Shown: positions 35,599-44,434 of the stretch, piece by piece | How positions within the stretch are numbered: position 1 is the stretch's first letter | How the letters are laid out: each line of letters opens with the position of its first letter | Assembly: GCF_900090145.1 (NCBI RefSeq) | Contig: NZ_FMHI01000021.1 | Span: forward strand, 63,213-127,212 | Length of the DNA stretch: 64,000 nt | Direction: 5' to 3' | DNA from: Streptomyces sp. WMMB 322 | GTDB lineage: Bacteria; Actinomycetota; Actinomycetes; Streptomycetales; Streptomycetaceae | Made by a program: the position numbers and the translations under genes | The notes under the pieces: generated by a model | Told to the model about the DNA's origin: nothing | What the model saw: the letters and a program-made list of their open reading frames with translations, nothing else | Database searches by the model: none

Positions 35599-36657
35599 GT
35601 GACCGCACGGCTAGCTGACATCGCAGCACAGGCGGGGGTCAGCGAAGCGACGGTCAGCCGTGTCCTCAACGGCAAGCAGGGCGTCGCCGCGGCCACCCGG
35701 GAATCCGTCCTCGCCGCCCTCGACGTGCTCGGGTACGAGCGGCCCCTCAAGCTGCGGCACCGCAGCGCGGGCCTCGTGGGGCTGATCACCCCCGAGCTGG
35801 AGAACCCGATCTTCCCCGCGTTCGCGCAGGTGATCGCCCAGGGCCTCACCCGGCAGGGATACACACCGGTGCTGGCCACGCAGACCCCCGGCGGATCGAC
35901 CGAGGACGAGCTGACGGAGATGCTCGTCGACCGCGGCGTCGCCGGGATCGTCTTCGTCTCCGGACTGCACGCCGACACCACCGCCGACATGCAGCGCTAC
36001 GAGCGGCTGCGCGGGCAGGGCGTGCCGTTCGTCCTCATCAACGGCTACTCGGACAAGGTCCGCGCCCCGTTCGTCTCCCCCGACGACCGTGCGGCGATGC
36101 GACTGGCCGTCACCCACCTCGCCGCCCTCGGCCACCGGCGCATCGGACTGGCCCTCGGACCGGAGCGCTTCGTGCCCGTGCAGCGGAAGATCGAGGGTTT
36201 TCTCCGCGCCGTGCACGAGCAGCTGGAACTGACGGAGAGCCAGGCACGCGGCTTCGTGCAGCACTCCCTGTTCACCCTGGAGGGCGGACAGGCCGCCGCG
36301 AGTGCACTGTTGGACCGTGACTGCACGGCCGTGGTGTGCGCCAGCGACATGATGGCGCTCGGCGCGATCCGTGCCGCCCGGCAGCGGGGACTGGAAGTCC
36401 CGGGCGACATCTCGGTGATCGGTTTCGACGACTCACCGCTGATCGCCTTCACCGACCCCCCGTTGACGACGATCCGTCAGCCGGTGCCCTCCATGGGGCA
36501 GGCGGCCGTCCGTGCGCTGCTCGAGGAGATCGGCGGCACGCCCGCTCCGCACAGCGAATTCGTCTTCCTGCCCGAGTTGGTCGTACGGGGCTCGACGGCG
36601 TCCGTCCCCTCGGTCCCAGGGAGGACGGAAAGGGCCGGATACCCGACCGCAGGATGA
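35599..36657 (+). CDS. malR: LacI-family maltose repressor MalR
   Basis: 352 residues. The LacI helix-turn-helix (RLADIAAQAGVSEATVSRVL) is at the very N-terminus, the hinge LDVLGYERP follows, and the effector domain fills the rest. It represses malEFG-aglA until maltose or a derivative binds. I take GTG 35599 because the HTH begins four residues later; a TACAGT hexamer eight bases upstream and no ribosome-binding site indicate a leaderless mRNA. It is divergent from malE with the shared operator between them, and has a paralog at the other end of the operon. Confidence 0.93.
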   Translation: MTARLADIAAQAGVSEATVSRVLNGKQGVAAATRESVLAALDVLGYERPLKLRHRSAGLVGLITPELENPIFPAFAQVIAQGLTRQGYTPVLATQTPGGSTEDELTEMLVDRGVAGIVFVSGLHADTTADMQRYERLRGQGVPFVLINGYSDKVRAPFVSPDDRAAMRLAVTHLAALGHRRIGLALGPERFVPVQRKIEGFLRAVHEQLELTESQARGFVQHSLFTLEGGQAAASALLDRDCTAVVCASDMMALGAIRAARQRGLEVPGDISVIGFDDSPLIAFTDPPLTTIRQPVPSMGQAAVRALLEEIGGTPAPHSEFVFLPELVVRGSTASVPSVPGRTERAGYPTAG

Positions 36658-36693
36658 TCGGAGCGGTGTCCCCTTCTGGCAGACTGTCCCCTC

Positions 36694-37566
36694 ATGGGGG
36701 CATCCACAACGAGGACCGAACGGGCAAACGGGACAGCCACCGCGAAGCCGCAGACCGACCACCGCGGGGCCGGCAGAGCCGAGGACGCCGACGAGAGCGA
36801 CAGAGGGTCCGAGGCCGAGCCGTTGCGTGCCGCGCGGCGGCCCAGCATCTGGTTCGAGATCGTCCTCGTCCTGGTCTTCTACGCGGTCTACTCCGCCATC
36901 CGGAACGCCGTGCCCGAACAGCGCGTCCAGGCCCTCAACAACGCCGACTGGGTGTGGAGGACGGAGCATCTCCTCGGCATCGCCGTCGAAGACACCATCA
37001 ACCACGCGGCGGACAGCGTCACCTGGCTCATCCTCACGATGAACTACTACTATGCGACGCTGCACTTCGTGGTCACCGTCGTGGTGCTGGCCTGGCTGTA
37101 CCACTCGCACCCGGGCCGCTACGCCGCCACTCGGCTCGTCGTCTTCGCCACCACCGCCATCGCCCTGCTCGGGTACTACCTCTTTCCGCTCGCGCCGCCC
37201 CGGCTGATGCGCGGCGACGAGTTCATCGACACCGTTCAGGTGCACCAGACTTGGGGCTCGATGGCGTCCGGCAACCTCGCCGACATGTCGAACCAGTACG
37301 CGGCGATGCCGTCGATGCACATCGGCTGGTCGGTGTGGTGCGGCATCACCATCGCCGCGCTCGCGAAGCCTCTTTGGGTGCGTGTGCTCGGCGCGCTCTA
37401 CCCGCTGGTGACCCTCACCGTCATCGTGTGCACGGCCAACCACTTCTGGCTGGACGCGGTGGGCGGCGTCATCTGTCTGGCCTTCGGTTTCGCGCTCTCC
37501 TGGGGCTGGTACGGCGGTGTGGCCTACCGGCTGCCGAGACTGGCCGCGACGCCGGCACCCGCGTAG
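36694..37566 (+). CDS. PAP2-superfamily membrane phosphatase/transferase (AUR1-like)
   Basis: 290 residues. A charged 50-residue N-terminus precedes five or six membrane helices. The PAP2 signature is split as SNQYAAMPSMHIGW (with PSMH in place of PSGH) and CTANHFWLDAVGG (H-x3-D). This corresponds to the inositol-phosphotransferase-like (AUR1) branch, which handles lipid phosphates on the outer membrane face. The substrate is unknown. ATG 36694 is eight bases after CAGACT, suggesting a leaderless or weakly led mRNA. It converges with glnE. Confidence 0.87.
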   Translation: MGASTTRTERANGTATAKPQTDHRGAGRAEDADESDRGSEAEPLRAARRPSIWFEIVLVLVFYAVYSAIRNAVPEQRVQALNNADWVWRTEHLLGIAVEDTINHAADSVTWLILTMNYYYATLHFVVTVVVLAWLYHSHPGRYAATRLVVFATTAIALLGYYLFPLAPPRLMRGDEFIDTVQVHQTWGSMASGNLADMSNQYAAMPSMHIGWSVWCGITIAALAKPLWVRVLGALYPLVTLTVIVCTANHFWLDAVGGVICLAFGFALSWGWYGGVAYRLPRLAATPAPA

Positions 37567-37707
37567 GGCAGCGGGGCGGAACCACCGCCCGGGCGTGTGG
37601 AGCTGCGGGTGGGCCGGGACCGCCCCTCACTCCGGCCTCGCAGCGGCGCCACACCTCGTGAAGGCGTCAGCCTCCGTGCAGGAACCGGGCCGGGCCCCGG
37701 GGAAGCG

Positions 37708-40700
37708 TCAGCCTTCGTAGAAGAGCCGTTCGGCGACGCCCCTCGCCCGCCGCGTGACGCGGCGGTAGTCGTCCAGCATCTCGCCGCTTCCGCCGGCCTC
37801 CGTGGGCCTCGGCCCCGGCCCGGCGGCCTCGTATCCGAGGTAGCGTCCGACGGCGCCCAACTCCCGTGCCTCGGAGGGGAATGTGTCGCCCGCACGCCCC
37901 CGTACGAGCATCACCGCGTTGCGCACACGCGTCGCCATCAGCCACGCCTCATCGAGGATGCGGGCGTCCTCCTCGCCGATCAGTTCCGCCTCGCGGGCGG
38001 CGGCCAGCGCCTCCCGTGTACGGGTGGTGCGCAGGGCCGGCACGGATGCGGCGTGCCGCAGCTGGCAGAGCTGCACCGTCCACTCGACGTCGGCGAGGCC
38101 GCCGCGGCCCATCTTGGCGTGCGTGGTGGAGTCCGCGCCGCGCGGCACCCGCTCCGCCTCCATGCGGGCCTTCAGACGCCGGATCTCGCGCAGCGACTCC
38201 TCGCTCAGGCCGTCGGCCGGATACCGGAGAGGGTCGATGAGCTCGGTGAAGCGGCGGCCCAGCTCCTCGTCCCCGGCGACGGGCGCGGCACGCAGCAGCG
38301 CCTGGCTCTCCCAGGCCGAGGACCAGCGGCGGTAGTACGTGGCGTAGGAGTCGAGGGAGCGCACCAGCGGCCCGGACTTGCCCTCGGGCCGAAGGTCCGC
38401 GTCGACGAGCAGCGGCGGGTCGGTCGTGGGCAGCTGGAGCAGCCTGCGCAACTCGGTCGCCACGGCGTACGCGGCCTTGTTCGCCTCCTCATCGCTGACG
38501 CCCTCCCGTGCCTCGTGCACGAACAGCACGTCCGCGTCGGAGCCGTAGCCCAGTTCGGCGCCGCCGAAGCGTCCCATGCCGATGACCGCGAAGCGCGTGG
38601 GCAACTCGTCGCCCCACCTGCCGCGGACGGCGGCACGCAGCGCGCCGGCGAGGGTGGCCGAGTTGATGTCCGTGAGGGCCGTTCCTACGCGGTCGACCGC
38701 CGCCGCCGGGTCCTCCGAGGGCAACTCCTCGGTCCCGTAGGCCCCGATGACGTCGCCCGCGGCCGTGCGGAACAGTTCCCGCCGCCGCACACCGCGGGCC
38801 GCCGCCACGCCCGACTCGGCGTCCTCGGCCCGGCCGACGGCGGCCAGGACCTCCTGGGTGAGCGACTCGCGTGAACGCGGCAGCAGCCCGTGCTCGTCGC
38901 CGAGCAGCGCGACAGCTTCGGGGGCGCGCAGCAGCAGGTCGGGGGCGAAGCGGCCGGCGGAGAGGACCCTCGCGAGATTCTCCGCCGCGGCTCCCTCGTC
39001 CCGCAGCAGGCGCAGATACCACGGGGTGTTCCCCAGGGCGTCGGAGACCTTGCGGAAGCCCAGCAGCCCCGCGTCGGGGTCGGAGGAGTCCGCGAACCAG
39101 CCGAGCAGCACCGGAAGCAGCGTCCGCTGGATGGCGGACTTGCGGCTCACGCCGCTGGCCAGGGCCTCCAGGTGCCGCAGCGCCCCGGCCGGGTCGGCGT
39201 AGCCGAGCGCTTCCAGCCGCTGCCGCGCCGCGCTCGGCGACAGCCGCGCCTCGCCGACCTCCAGCTGGGCCACGGCGTCCAGCAGCGGACGGTAGAAGAG
39301 CTTCTCGTGCAGCCGCCGCACTGCCGCGGCGTGCCGCCGCCACGCCCGGTGCAGCTCGGTGACGGGTTCGCTGCGGTAGCCGAGCGAGCGGCCCAGGCGC
39401 CGCTGGTCCTCCTCGCTCTCCGGCATCAGGTGCGTACGGCGCATCTTGTGCAGCTGGATGTGGTGCTCCATGGTGCGCAGGAACCGGTACGCGGAATCCA
39501 GCGCGGCCGCGTCCTGGCGTCCGACGTAGCCGCCGACGGCGAGGGCGTCGAGCGCGTCGAGCGTATTGGGGCTGCGCAGCGTCACGTCGGAGCGGCCGTG
39601 CACCAACTGCAGGAGCTGTACGGCGAATTCGACGTCCCGGAGACCGCCCGGGCCCAGCTTCAGCTCGCGTTCCACCTGGGCGGCCGGGATCGCCGCGACG
39701 ACGCGGCGGCGCATCTGCTGTACGTCGGGAACGAAGTTCTCCCGCTCCGCGGCCTGCCAGACCAGCGGCGCCACCGCCTCCACGTACGCCTCGCCGAGTG
39801 CGGCGTCGCCGGCGACCGGACGTGCCTTCAGCAGCGCCTGGAACTCCCACGTCTTCGCCCAGCGGTTGAGGTAGGCGAGGTGGGAGTAGAGCGTGCGCAC
39901 CAGGGGGCCGTTGCGGCCCTCGGGACGCAGGTTGGCGTCGACGGGCCAGATGGTGCCCTCCGCCGTGGTGTCGGAGCAGACGCGCATCATGCGGGAGGCG
40001 AGGCGGCCCGCGGCCTGCAGCGCATGTGATTCGTCGGTGCCTTCGACCGGTTCCGCCACGAAGATGACGTCCACGTCCGAGACGTAGTTCAGCTCGTGGC
40101 CCCCGCACTTGCCCATGCCGATCACCGCGAGCCTGCACTTGGCGGCGTCCTCGGGCCCCTCGGACTGCGCGATGGTGAGCGCGGCCCGCAGCGTCGCGGT
40201 GGCCAGATCCGCCAACTCGGCCGCCGTGCGGGCCAGATCGCTGGTGCCGCACACGTCGCGGGCCGCCACGGACAGCAGGCTGCTGCGGTAGCGGTGCCGC
40301 AGGTCGTCCGGTCCGCTCGCCGGGCGGACGCGGGCCTCGAACTCCTCGACGCCGGGGTGCAGATCGGCCGACTCGTACGTCACGAGGGCCTGCCAGTCGT
40401 CGGGGTGGGAGGCCAGATGGTCGCCCAGCGCCTCGGAGACGCCGAGCACGCCGAGCAGCCGGTCGCGCAGGGGCTTGCTCGTCAGCAGCGTGCCCACGAG
40501 CGGCTGCGGGTCCTTCTGCGCCTCGATGAGCCGTACGAGCCCGCGCAGCGCGAGATCCGGGTCCGCGGTCGCGGCGAACGCGTCCAGCAGACCCGTGTCG
40601 GCCCGCACCTCCTCCAGGCCGGCCATGGCGAGCAGCCCTTCGGCGGCGGCGGGTTCGGTGAACCCGCGCCTGATCAGTTGTCCGTACCGGCTGCCCCGGC

Positions 40701-40761
40701 GCCCGCCCTGCACCTGACCGTCCTCCGTCGTCTCGCTTCCGGGTTCCTGGTGCCCGGACAC
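37708..40761 (-). CDS. glnE: Glutamine synthetase adenylyltransferase/adenylyl-removing enzyme
   Basis: 1017 residues. Two nucleotidyltransferase domains are visible: the N-terminal (de-adenylylating) one with GMGKCGGHELNYVSDVDVIF near residue 210, and the C-terminal (adenylylating) one with GMGRFGGAELGYGSDADVLF near residue 730. Each keeps the metal-binding D-x-D. Between and after them are helical regulatory domains. It attaches AMP to, or removes it from, Tyr399 of GlnA. The GTG at 40761 follows GGGAGG. It lies 71 bp after glnA2 on the same strand, a gene order also found in mycobacteria. Confidence 0.96.
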   Translation of the reverse strand: MSGHQEPGSETTEDGQVQGGRRGSRYGQLIRRGFTEPAAAEGLLAMAGLEEVRADTGLLDAFAATADPDLALRGLVRLIEAQKDPQPLVGTLLTSKPLRDRLLGVLGVSEALGDHLASHPDDWQALVTYESADLHPGVEEFEARVRPASGPDDLRHRYRSSLLSVAARDVCGTSDLARTAAELADLATATLRAALTIAQSEGPEDAAKCRLAVIGMGKCGGHELNYVSDVDVIFVAEPVEGTDESHALQAAGRLASRMMRVCSDTTAEGTIWPVDANLRPEGRNGPLVRTLYSHLAYLNRWAKTWEFQALLKARPVAGDAALGEAYVEAVAPLVWQAAERENFVPDVQQMRRRVVAAIPAAQVERELKLGPGGLRDVEFAVQLLQLVHGRSDVTLRSPNTLDALDALAVGGYVGRQDAAALDSAYRFLRTMEHHIQLHKMRRTHLMPESEEDQRRLGRSLGYRSEPVTELHRAWRRHAAAVRRLHEKLFYRPLLDAVAQLEVGEARLSPSAARQRLEALGYADPAGALRHLEALASGVSRKSAIQRTLLPVLLGWFADSSDPDAGLLGFRKVSDALGNTPWYLRLLRDEGAAAENLARVLSAGRFAPDLLLRAPEAVALLGDEHGLLPRSRESLTQEVLAAVGRAEDAESGVAAARGVRRRELFRTAAGDVIGAYGTEELPSEDPAAAVDRVGTALTDINSATLAGALRAAVRGRWGDELPTRFAVIGMGRFGGAELGYGSDADVLFVHEAREGVSDEEANKAAYAVATELRRLLQLPTTDPPLLVDADLRPEGKSGPLVRSLDSYATYYRRWSSAWESQALLRAAPVAGDEELGRRFTELIDPLRYPADGLSEESLREIRRLKARMEAERVPRGADSTTHAKMGRGGLADVEWTVQLCQLRHAASVPALRTTRTREALAAAREAELIGEEDARILDEAWLMATRVRNAVMLVRGRAGDTFPSEARELGAVGRYLGYEAAGPGPRPTEAGGSGEMLDDYRRVTRRARGVAERLFYEG

Positions 40762-40832
40762 CCCGCCTCCCCCTGGAGTGGGGGTACCGCCCGGGCTGCC
40801 CCTGGGGGTGGGCCCCCGGATGCGGCCGGACC

Positions 40833-42194
40833 TCACAACACCGGCAGGCTCTTGCGCAGTTCGAAGGCGGTGACCTCGCTGCGGTACTCCTCCCACTCCT
40901 GCTTCTTGTTGCGCAGGAAGAAGTCGTACACGTGCTCGCCCAGCGTCTCCGCGACGAGTTCGCTGCGTTCCATCAGCGTGATCGCCTCGCCCAGGTTCTG
41001 CGGCAGCGGCTCGATGCCCATCGCCCGGCGCTCCGCGTCGGAGAGGGCCCACACGTCGTCGTCGGCGCCGGGCGGCAGTTCGTAGCTCTCCTCGATGCCC
41101 TTGAGCCCGGCAGCCAGAAGGGTGGCGTAGGCGAGGTAGGGGTTGGCGCCGGAGTCGAGGGAGCGCACCTCGATGCGGGTGGAGCCCATCTTCCCCGGCT
41201 TGTACATGGGCACGCGGATCAGCGCGCTGCGGTTGTTGTGCCCCCAGCAGATGTACGAGGGGGACTCGCCGCCCTCGCCGGCCGTGCGGTTGGCACCTCC
41301 CCAGATGCGCTTGTAGGAGTTGACCCACTGGTTCGTGACGGCGGAGATCTCGCCCGCATGGGTGAGCAGCCCGGCGATGAAGGAGCGGCCGACCTTGGAG
41401 AGCTGGTATTCGGAGCCGGACTCGTAGAAGGCGTTGCGGTCGCCCTCGAAGAGCGACAGGTGCGTGTGCATCCCGGAGCCCGGGTGCTCGGAGAAGGGCT
41501 TGGGCATGAACGTGGCCTGGACGCCCTGCTCCAGCGCCACCTGCTTCATCACGAGCCGGAACGTCATGATGTTGTCCGCGGTGGACAGCGCGTCGGCGTA
41601 GCGCAGGTCGATCTCCTGCTGGCCGGGGCCGCCCTCGTGGTGGGAGAACTCCACCGAGATGCCCATCGACTCCAGCATCGTGATCGCCTGCCGCCGGAAG
41701 TCCATGCCCACGTGCTGCGGCGTGTGGTCGAAGTACCCGGAGGAGTCCGCGGGCACCGGCCTCGTGCCGTCCACGGGACGGTCCTTCAGCAGGAAGAACT
41801 CGATCTCGGGATGGGTGTAGAAGGTGAAGCCGAGATCGGAGGCCTTGGCGAGGCTGCGCTTGAGCACGTAACGCGGATCGGCGTACGAGGGTGAACCGTC
41901 CGGCATGAGGATGTCGCAGAACATCCGGGCCGTGCCGGGGGCCTCGGCCCGCCACGGCAGTATCTGGAAGGTGCTCGGGTCCGGCTTGGCGATCATGTCG
42001 GACTCGTAGACACGGGCGAAGCCCTCGATCGCCGACCCGTCGAAGCCCATGCCTTCGTCGAAGGCCTGCTCGAGCTCGGCGGGCGCGACGGCGACGGACT
42101 TGAGGAAACCGAGGACGTCGGTGAACCACAGCCTTACGAACCGGATGTCGCGCTCCTCGAGCGTGCGGAGCACGAATTCCTGCTGCTTATCCAT
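40833..42194 (-). CDS. glnA2: Glutamine synthetase-like ligase GlnA2
   Basis: 453 residues starting MDKQQEFVLRTLEERD. All GSI catalytic blocks are present: MGFDGSAIEGF, THPEIEFFLL, SHHEGGPGQQEID, HPGSGMHTHLS, NNRSALIRVP and EVRSLDSGANPY. The segment matching the adenylylation loop of GlnA reads DDDVWALSDAE, with Trp instead of Tyr, so GlnE should not modify it. In Streptomyces the ortholog next to glnE has been reported to act as a gamma-glutamylpolyamine synthetase rather than a true GS (literature recollection). The ATG at 42194 gives the known length; a GTG two codons upstream is less likely. Confidence 0.92.
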   Translation of the reverse strand: MDKQQEFVLRTLEERDIRFVRLWFTDVLGFLKSVAVAPAELEQAFDEGMGFDGSAIEGFARVYESDMIAKPDPSTFQILPWRAEAPGTARMFCDILMPDGSPSYADPRYVLKRSLAKASDLGFTFYTHPEIEFFLLKDRPVDGTRPVPADSSGYFDHTPQHVGMDFRRQAITMLESMGISVEFSHHEGGPGQQEIDLRYADALSTADNIMTFRLVMKQVALEQGVQATFMPKPFSEHPGSGMHTHLSLFEGDRNAFYESGSEYQLSKVGRSFIAGLLTHAGEISAVTNQWVNSYKRIWGGANRTAGEGGESPSYICWGHNNRSALIRVPMYKPGKMGSTRIEVRSLDSGANPYLAYATLLAAGLKGIEESYELPPGADDDVWALSDAERRAMGIEPLPQNLGEAITLMERSELVAETLGEHVYDFFLRNKKQEWEEYRSEVTAFELRKSLPVL

Positions 42195-42570
42195 AGTCAC
42201 CCATCCTCGCTGGTCGGGGTGGCTCCTCGCACCCGGCGGGCCCCCTGGGCCGGTCGGCCCGCAGGGCCCGGCTCACGGGCCGGCCGCCCGGATTCCGGGA
42301 CGGGCCGGACGAGCATCCCACCTCAAGGTTTCCGGAGCGTTGCCTGCGCCGCGCTCCGTCTCCTCACGCCGCTCCCAGTAGACCACGTGAGGGGTGCACG
42401 GACGCGAGCCGGGAAAGGCAGCGCCGCGGGGTCGCGCGGGGCCCGGGACGCGTCCGGCGGATGCCCTCCGAGACGTGGGTGAGGACGCGGGGCGGGCATC
42501 GGCCCCCCGGCGGGCCCGGGTGGGAGCGGGAGCGGGGGCCCGCGCGAGGACGACTGCGGGAGCGGGCGCG

Positions 42571-42663
42571 AGGCGTGTGCCGAGCCGGACGCGGAGCCGG
42601 ACGCGGAGCCGGACGCGGAGCCGGACGCGAGGCGTGCGCGGAGCCGGACGCGAGGCGTGCGCG
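42571..42663 (+). repeat. Mixed tandem repeats of 12 bp and 11 bp
   Basis: Unit A GAGCCGGACGCG occurs five times: 42582, 42594, 42606, 42618 and 42641. Unit B AGGCGTGCGCG occurs at 42630 and 42653, with a variant at 42571. The order B'-A-A-A-A-B-A-B shows recent unequal duplication. No function is evident. Confidence 0.75.
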
Positions 42664-42880
42664 GAGCCGGAGCCGGGCCCGGTGGGCCCTTCCCCGGACC
42701 ACAGGGGTGAGGGCTCCGTGGCCTCCGGAGTGAGGGCGGGCCCGAAGGGAGGGCGGGCGGGAGTGAGCGCGAGCCCGGAGTGAAGGTGAGCCCGGAGTGA
42801 AGGGAGGCCGCCGGGGCCCGACGTCGGTCCGCCGGAAGACCCCGGGAGAACGGCCGGAGAATCCGCCGAGGAAGTTGAAA

Positions 42881-42916
42881 GCCGCGGTCCGGCAGTGGGG
42901 GATACCGGACCGCGGC
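42881..42916. terminator. Hairpin terminator
   Basis: GCCGCGGTCCGG and its exact complement are separated by a 12-nt loop. It lies about 190 bp past the end of the regulator gene at 43107 on the minus strand, which it probably terminates. Confidence 0.6.
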
Positions 42917-43106
42917 TGGGTGGTGCAGGCCGGTCCGCCGCGGGAGGCGGCCGGCCGTGTGGCAGTGAGTCGTGAGCCGTCCTGCCCGGCGACGTCACGC
43001 ATCGAAGCTCGCACACGGCGAAGGGCAGAACAAGAGTTACCGGCGAGTGTGCCAATCGACATCTTGTGGTGCGTACTTCGCGGGTCGGACACCCCTTGAA
43101 AGCCCC

Positions 43107-44171
43107 TCAGGCGGGCTCTTCGGCGCCGGCTCCCGTCCCGACCCGCACAGCCGCGTCCGCCGGCTGCGACACCCAGCCGAGGCTCGCGGCACGCATGCCG
43201 AGCTGGAAGCGGGTGCCGGCGCCCAGCCGCTCCATCAGACCGCTCAGCCGGCGCTGGAAGGTGCGGTAGCTGACGCCGAGTTGACGGGCCATGACCTGGT
43301 CCGTCAGCCCTGTCGTCAGCAGCGCGAGCAGCCGCGCCTCGTCCGGCGTCGGAGCGTCACCGGCACCGTTCGGACGTCCGGCGAGATAGGCCGACAGCGG
43401 CAGGGCACGCGCCCACAGCACCTCGAAGAACTCGCAGAGGGCGTCCAGCAGCCCCGAGGGGTGCACGACCACGCTGCTGGCCATCTCGTGCGGCGCGGAA
43501 CGCAGCGGGATGAGTGCCACCCGGTCGTCCGCGACCAGCAGTTTCGTGGGGGTGTCGGCCATGACCCGGGCCTCTTCGCCCAGCTCCGCGCACGCCTCGA
43601 TGTCCGTGTTGATGCGGTGGAAGGTCTCCAGGCCGTGGGTGTCGTATATGACGCGGTAACCGATGCCGCGCCGCATCGTCTTGGCCTGCACCGGCATCAT
43701 CCCGGTCTTGGGGTCGAGACGGTCCGGGTCGCTGTTGGCGTAGGGGGGCCGGTCGATGCCGCGTATCTCGCTGGTGGCGCTGTGCTGCAGTTGGTCGACC
43801 TGCTGGATGACGGCGGCCCGCCCGGTCACGATCTCGACCAGGTCGACGGGGTCGCGAGCCGTGGCGTTGGCGCGGAACCGGGTGGCCAGCAGCTGGATGT
43901 GCCTGCGGGTGCGGTGGATGGCCTCCTCACGGGCCAGCAGCAGCGATTCGAACGCGACGTCGGGCGCGACCGGCAGGAACCGCTCCTCTCCGCGCCGCTC
44001 GCCCGGGTACCGGCCCACCAGGCCCAACTTCTCGAGTGCGGCGAGGGTTTCACGTACTCTCCCGGCGCTCAGACCCAGCGTCGCGCGCAGTTCGGCGACG
44101 GTGACCGCCCCGTCGACGAGCGCTTCGTACGCCTGCTGCTGGACGGCTTCGAGCCCGAGCGACTCCAGCAT
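43107..44171 (-). CDS. TrmB-like N-terminal / LuxR C-terminal regulator
   Basis: 354 residues. The N-terminal winged helix (residues 1-60: AVTVAELRATLGLSAGRVRE) is TrmB-type. A central domain follows (GRAAVIQQVDQLQHSATSEI, RVIYDTHGLETF), and a LuxR-like HTH near the C-terminus (DEARLLALLTTGLTDQVMAR, VSYRTFQRRLSGLMERLGA). This two-HTH plan is common in Streptomyces orphan regulators. An inverted repeat, GGTATC-N11-GATACC, lies in its upstream region and may be its own operator. The ligand and targets are unknown. Confidence 0.85.
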   Translation of the reverse strand: MLESLGLEAVQQQAYEALVDGAVTVAELRATLGLSAGRVRETLAALEKLGLVGRYPGERRGEERFLPVAPDVAFESLLLAREEAIHRTRRHIQLLATRFRANATARDPVDLVEIVTGRAAVIQQVDQLQHSATSEIRGIDRPPYANSDPDRLDPKTGMMPVQAKTMRRGIGYRVIYDTHGLETFHRINTDIEACAELGEEARVMADTPTKLLVADDRVALIPLRSAPHEMASSVVVHPSGLLDALCEFFEVLWARALPLSAYLAGRPNGAGDAPTPDEARLLALLTTGLTDQVMARQLGVSYRTFQRRLSGLMERLGAGTRFQLGMRAASLGWVSQPADAAVRVGTGAGAEEPA

Positions 44172-44248
44172 GTCGATTCCCCCTGAGGTGTGGCGAGTTC
44201 ACGTCACTGACCGATGCCCGCCAGACGGGCACCGAATCCAGTACACCA

Positions 44249-44271
44249 GGTATCGAAATCCTGCGGATACC
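44249..44271. promoter_or_regulatory. Inverted repeat in the regulator-nadE intergenic region (possible operator)
   Basis: GGTATC and GATACC are separated by 11 bp, between the divergent TrmB/LuxR-type gene and nadE. The spacing suits a dimeric regulator. No experimental or family evidence identifies the protein. Confidence 0.35.
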
Positions 44272-44434
44272 CTCGCAGAGGGGTAGCCACAGAGTGGATA
44301 CGGTTGTGAAGCTTGCGTGAATGCCTCGTGAGGGACGGCGGCACAAATCACCCGCAAACGCAGGCGCAGCCCCGTGACCACCGGTAACGAACGGCCCTCC
44401 GCATCGCGTCAGAGAGACGATTACAGTGGGCTTC

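Larger units (their letters stand above)
42195..43106. other. 912-bp region with short repeats, no supported gene
   Basis: It contains the glnA2 promoter region, an interspersed 12-bp/11-bp repeat array (42571-42663) and a terminator hairpin (42881-42916). Long open frames across it (for example a minus-strand frame with Arg-Leu-Arg-Val repeats) are produced by the high G+C content and the repeats, and lack start signals. Confidence 0.5.

Noticed and set aside
37708..42129. One giant frame joining glnE with sequence across glnA2
   Set aside because: The part above 40761 is an out-of-frame shadow of glnA2; glnE has its own GTG with GGGAGG.
42273..43055. Long minus-strand frame with Arg-Leu-Arg-Val repeats
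   Set aside because: It arises from the 12-bp repeats, has no ribosome-binding site, and its composition is biased in all frames.
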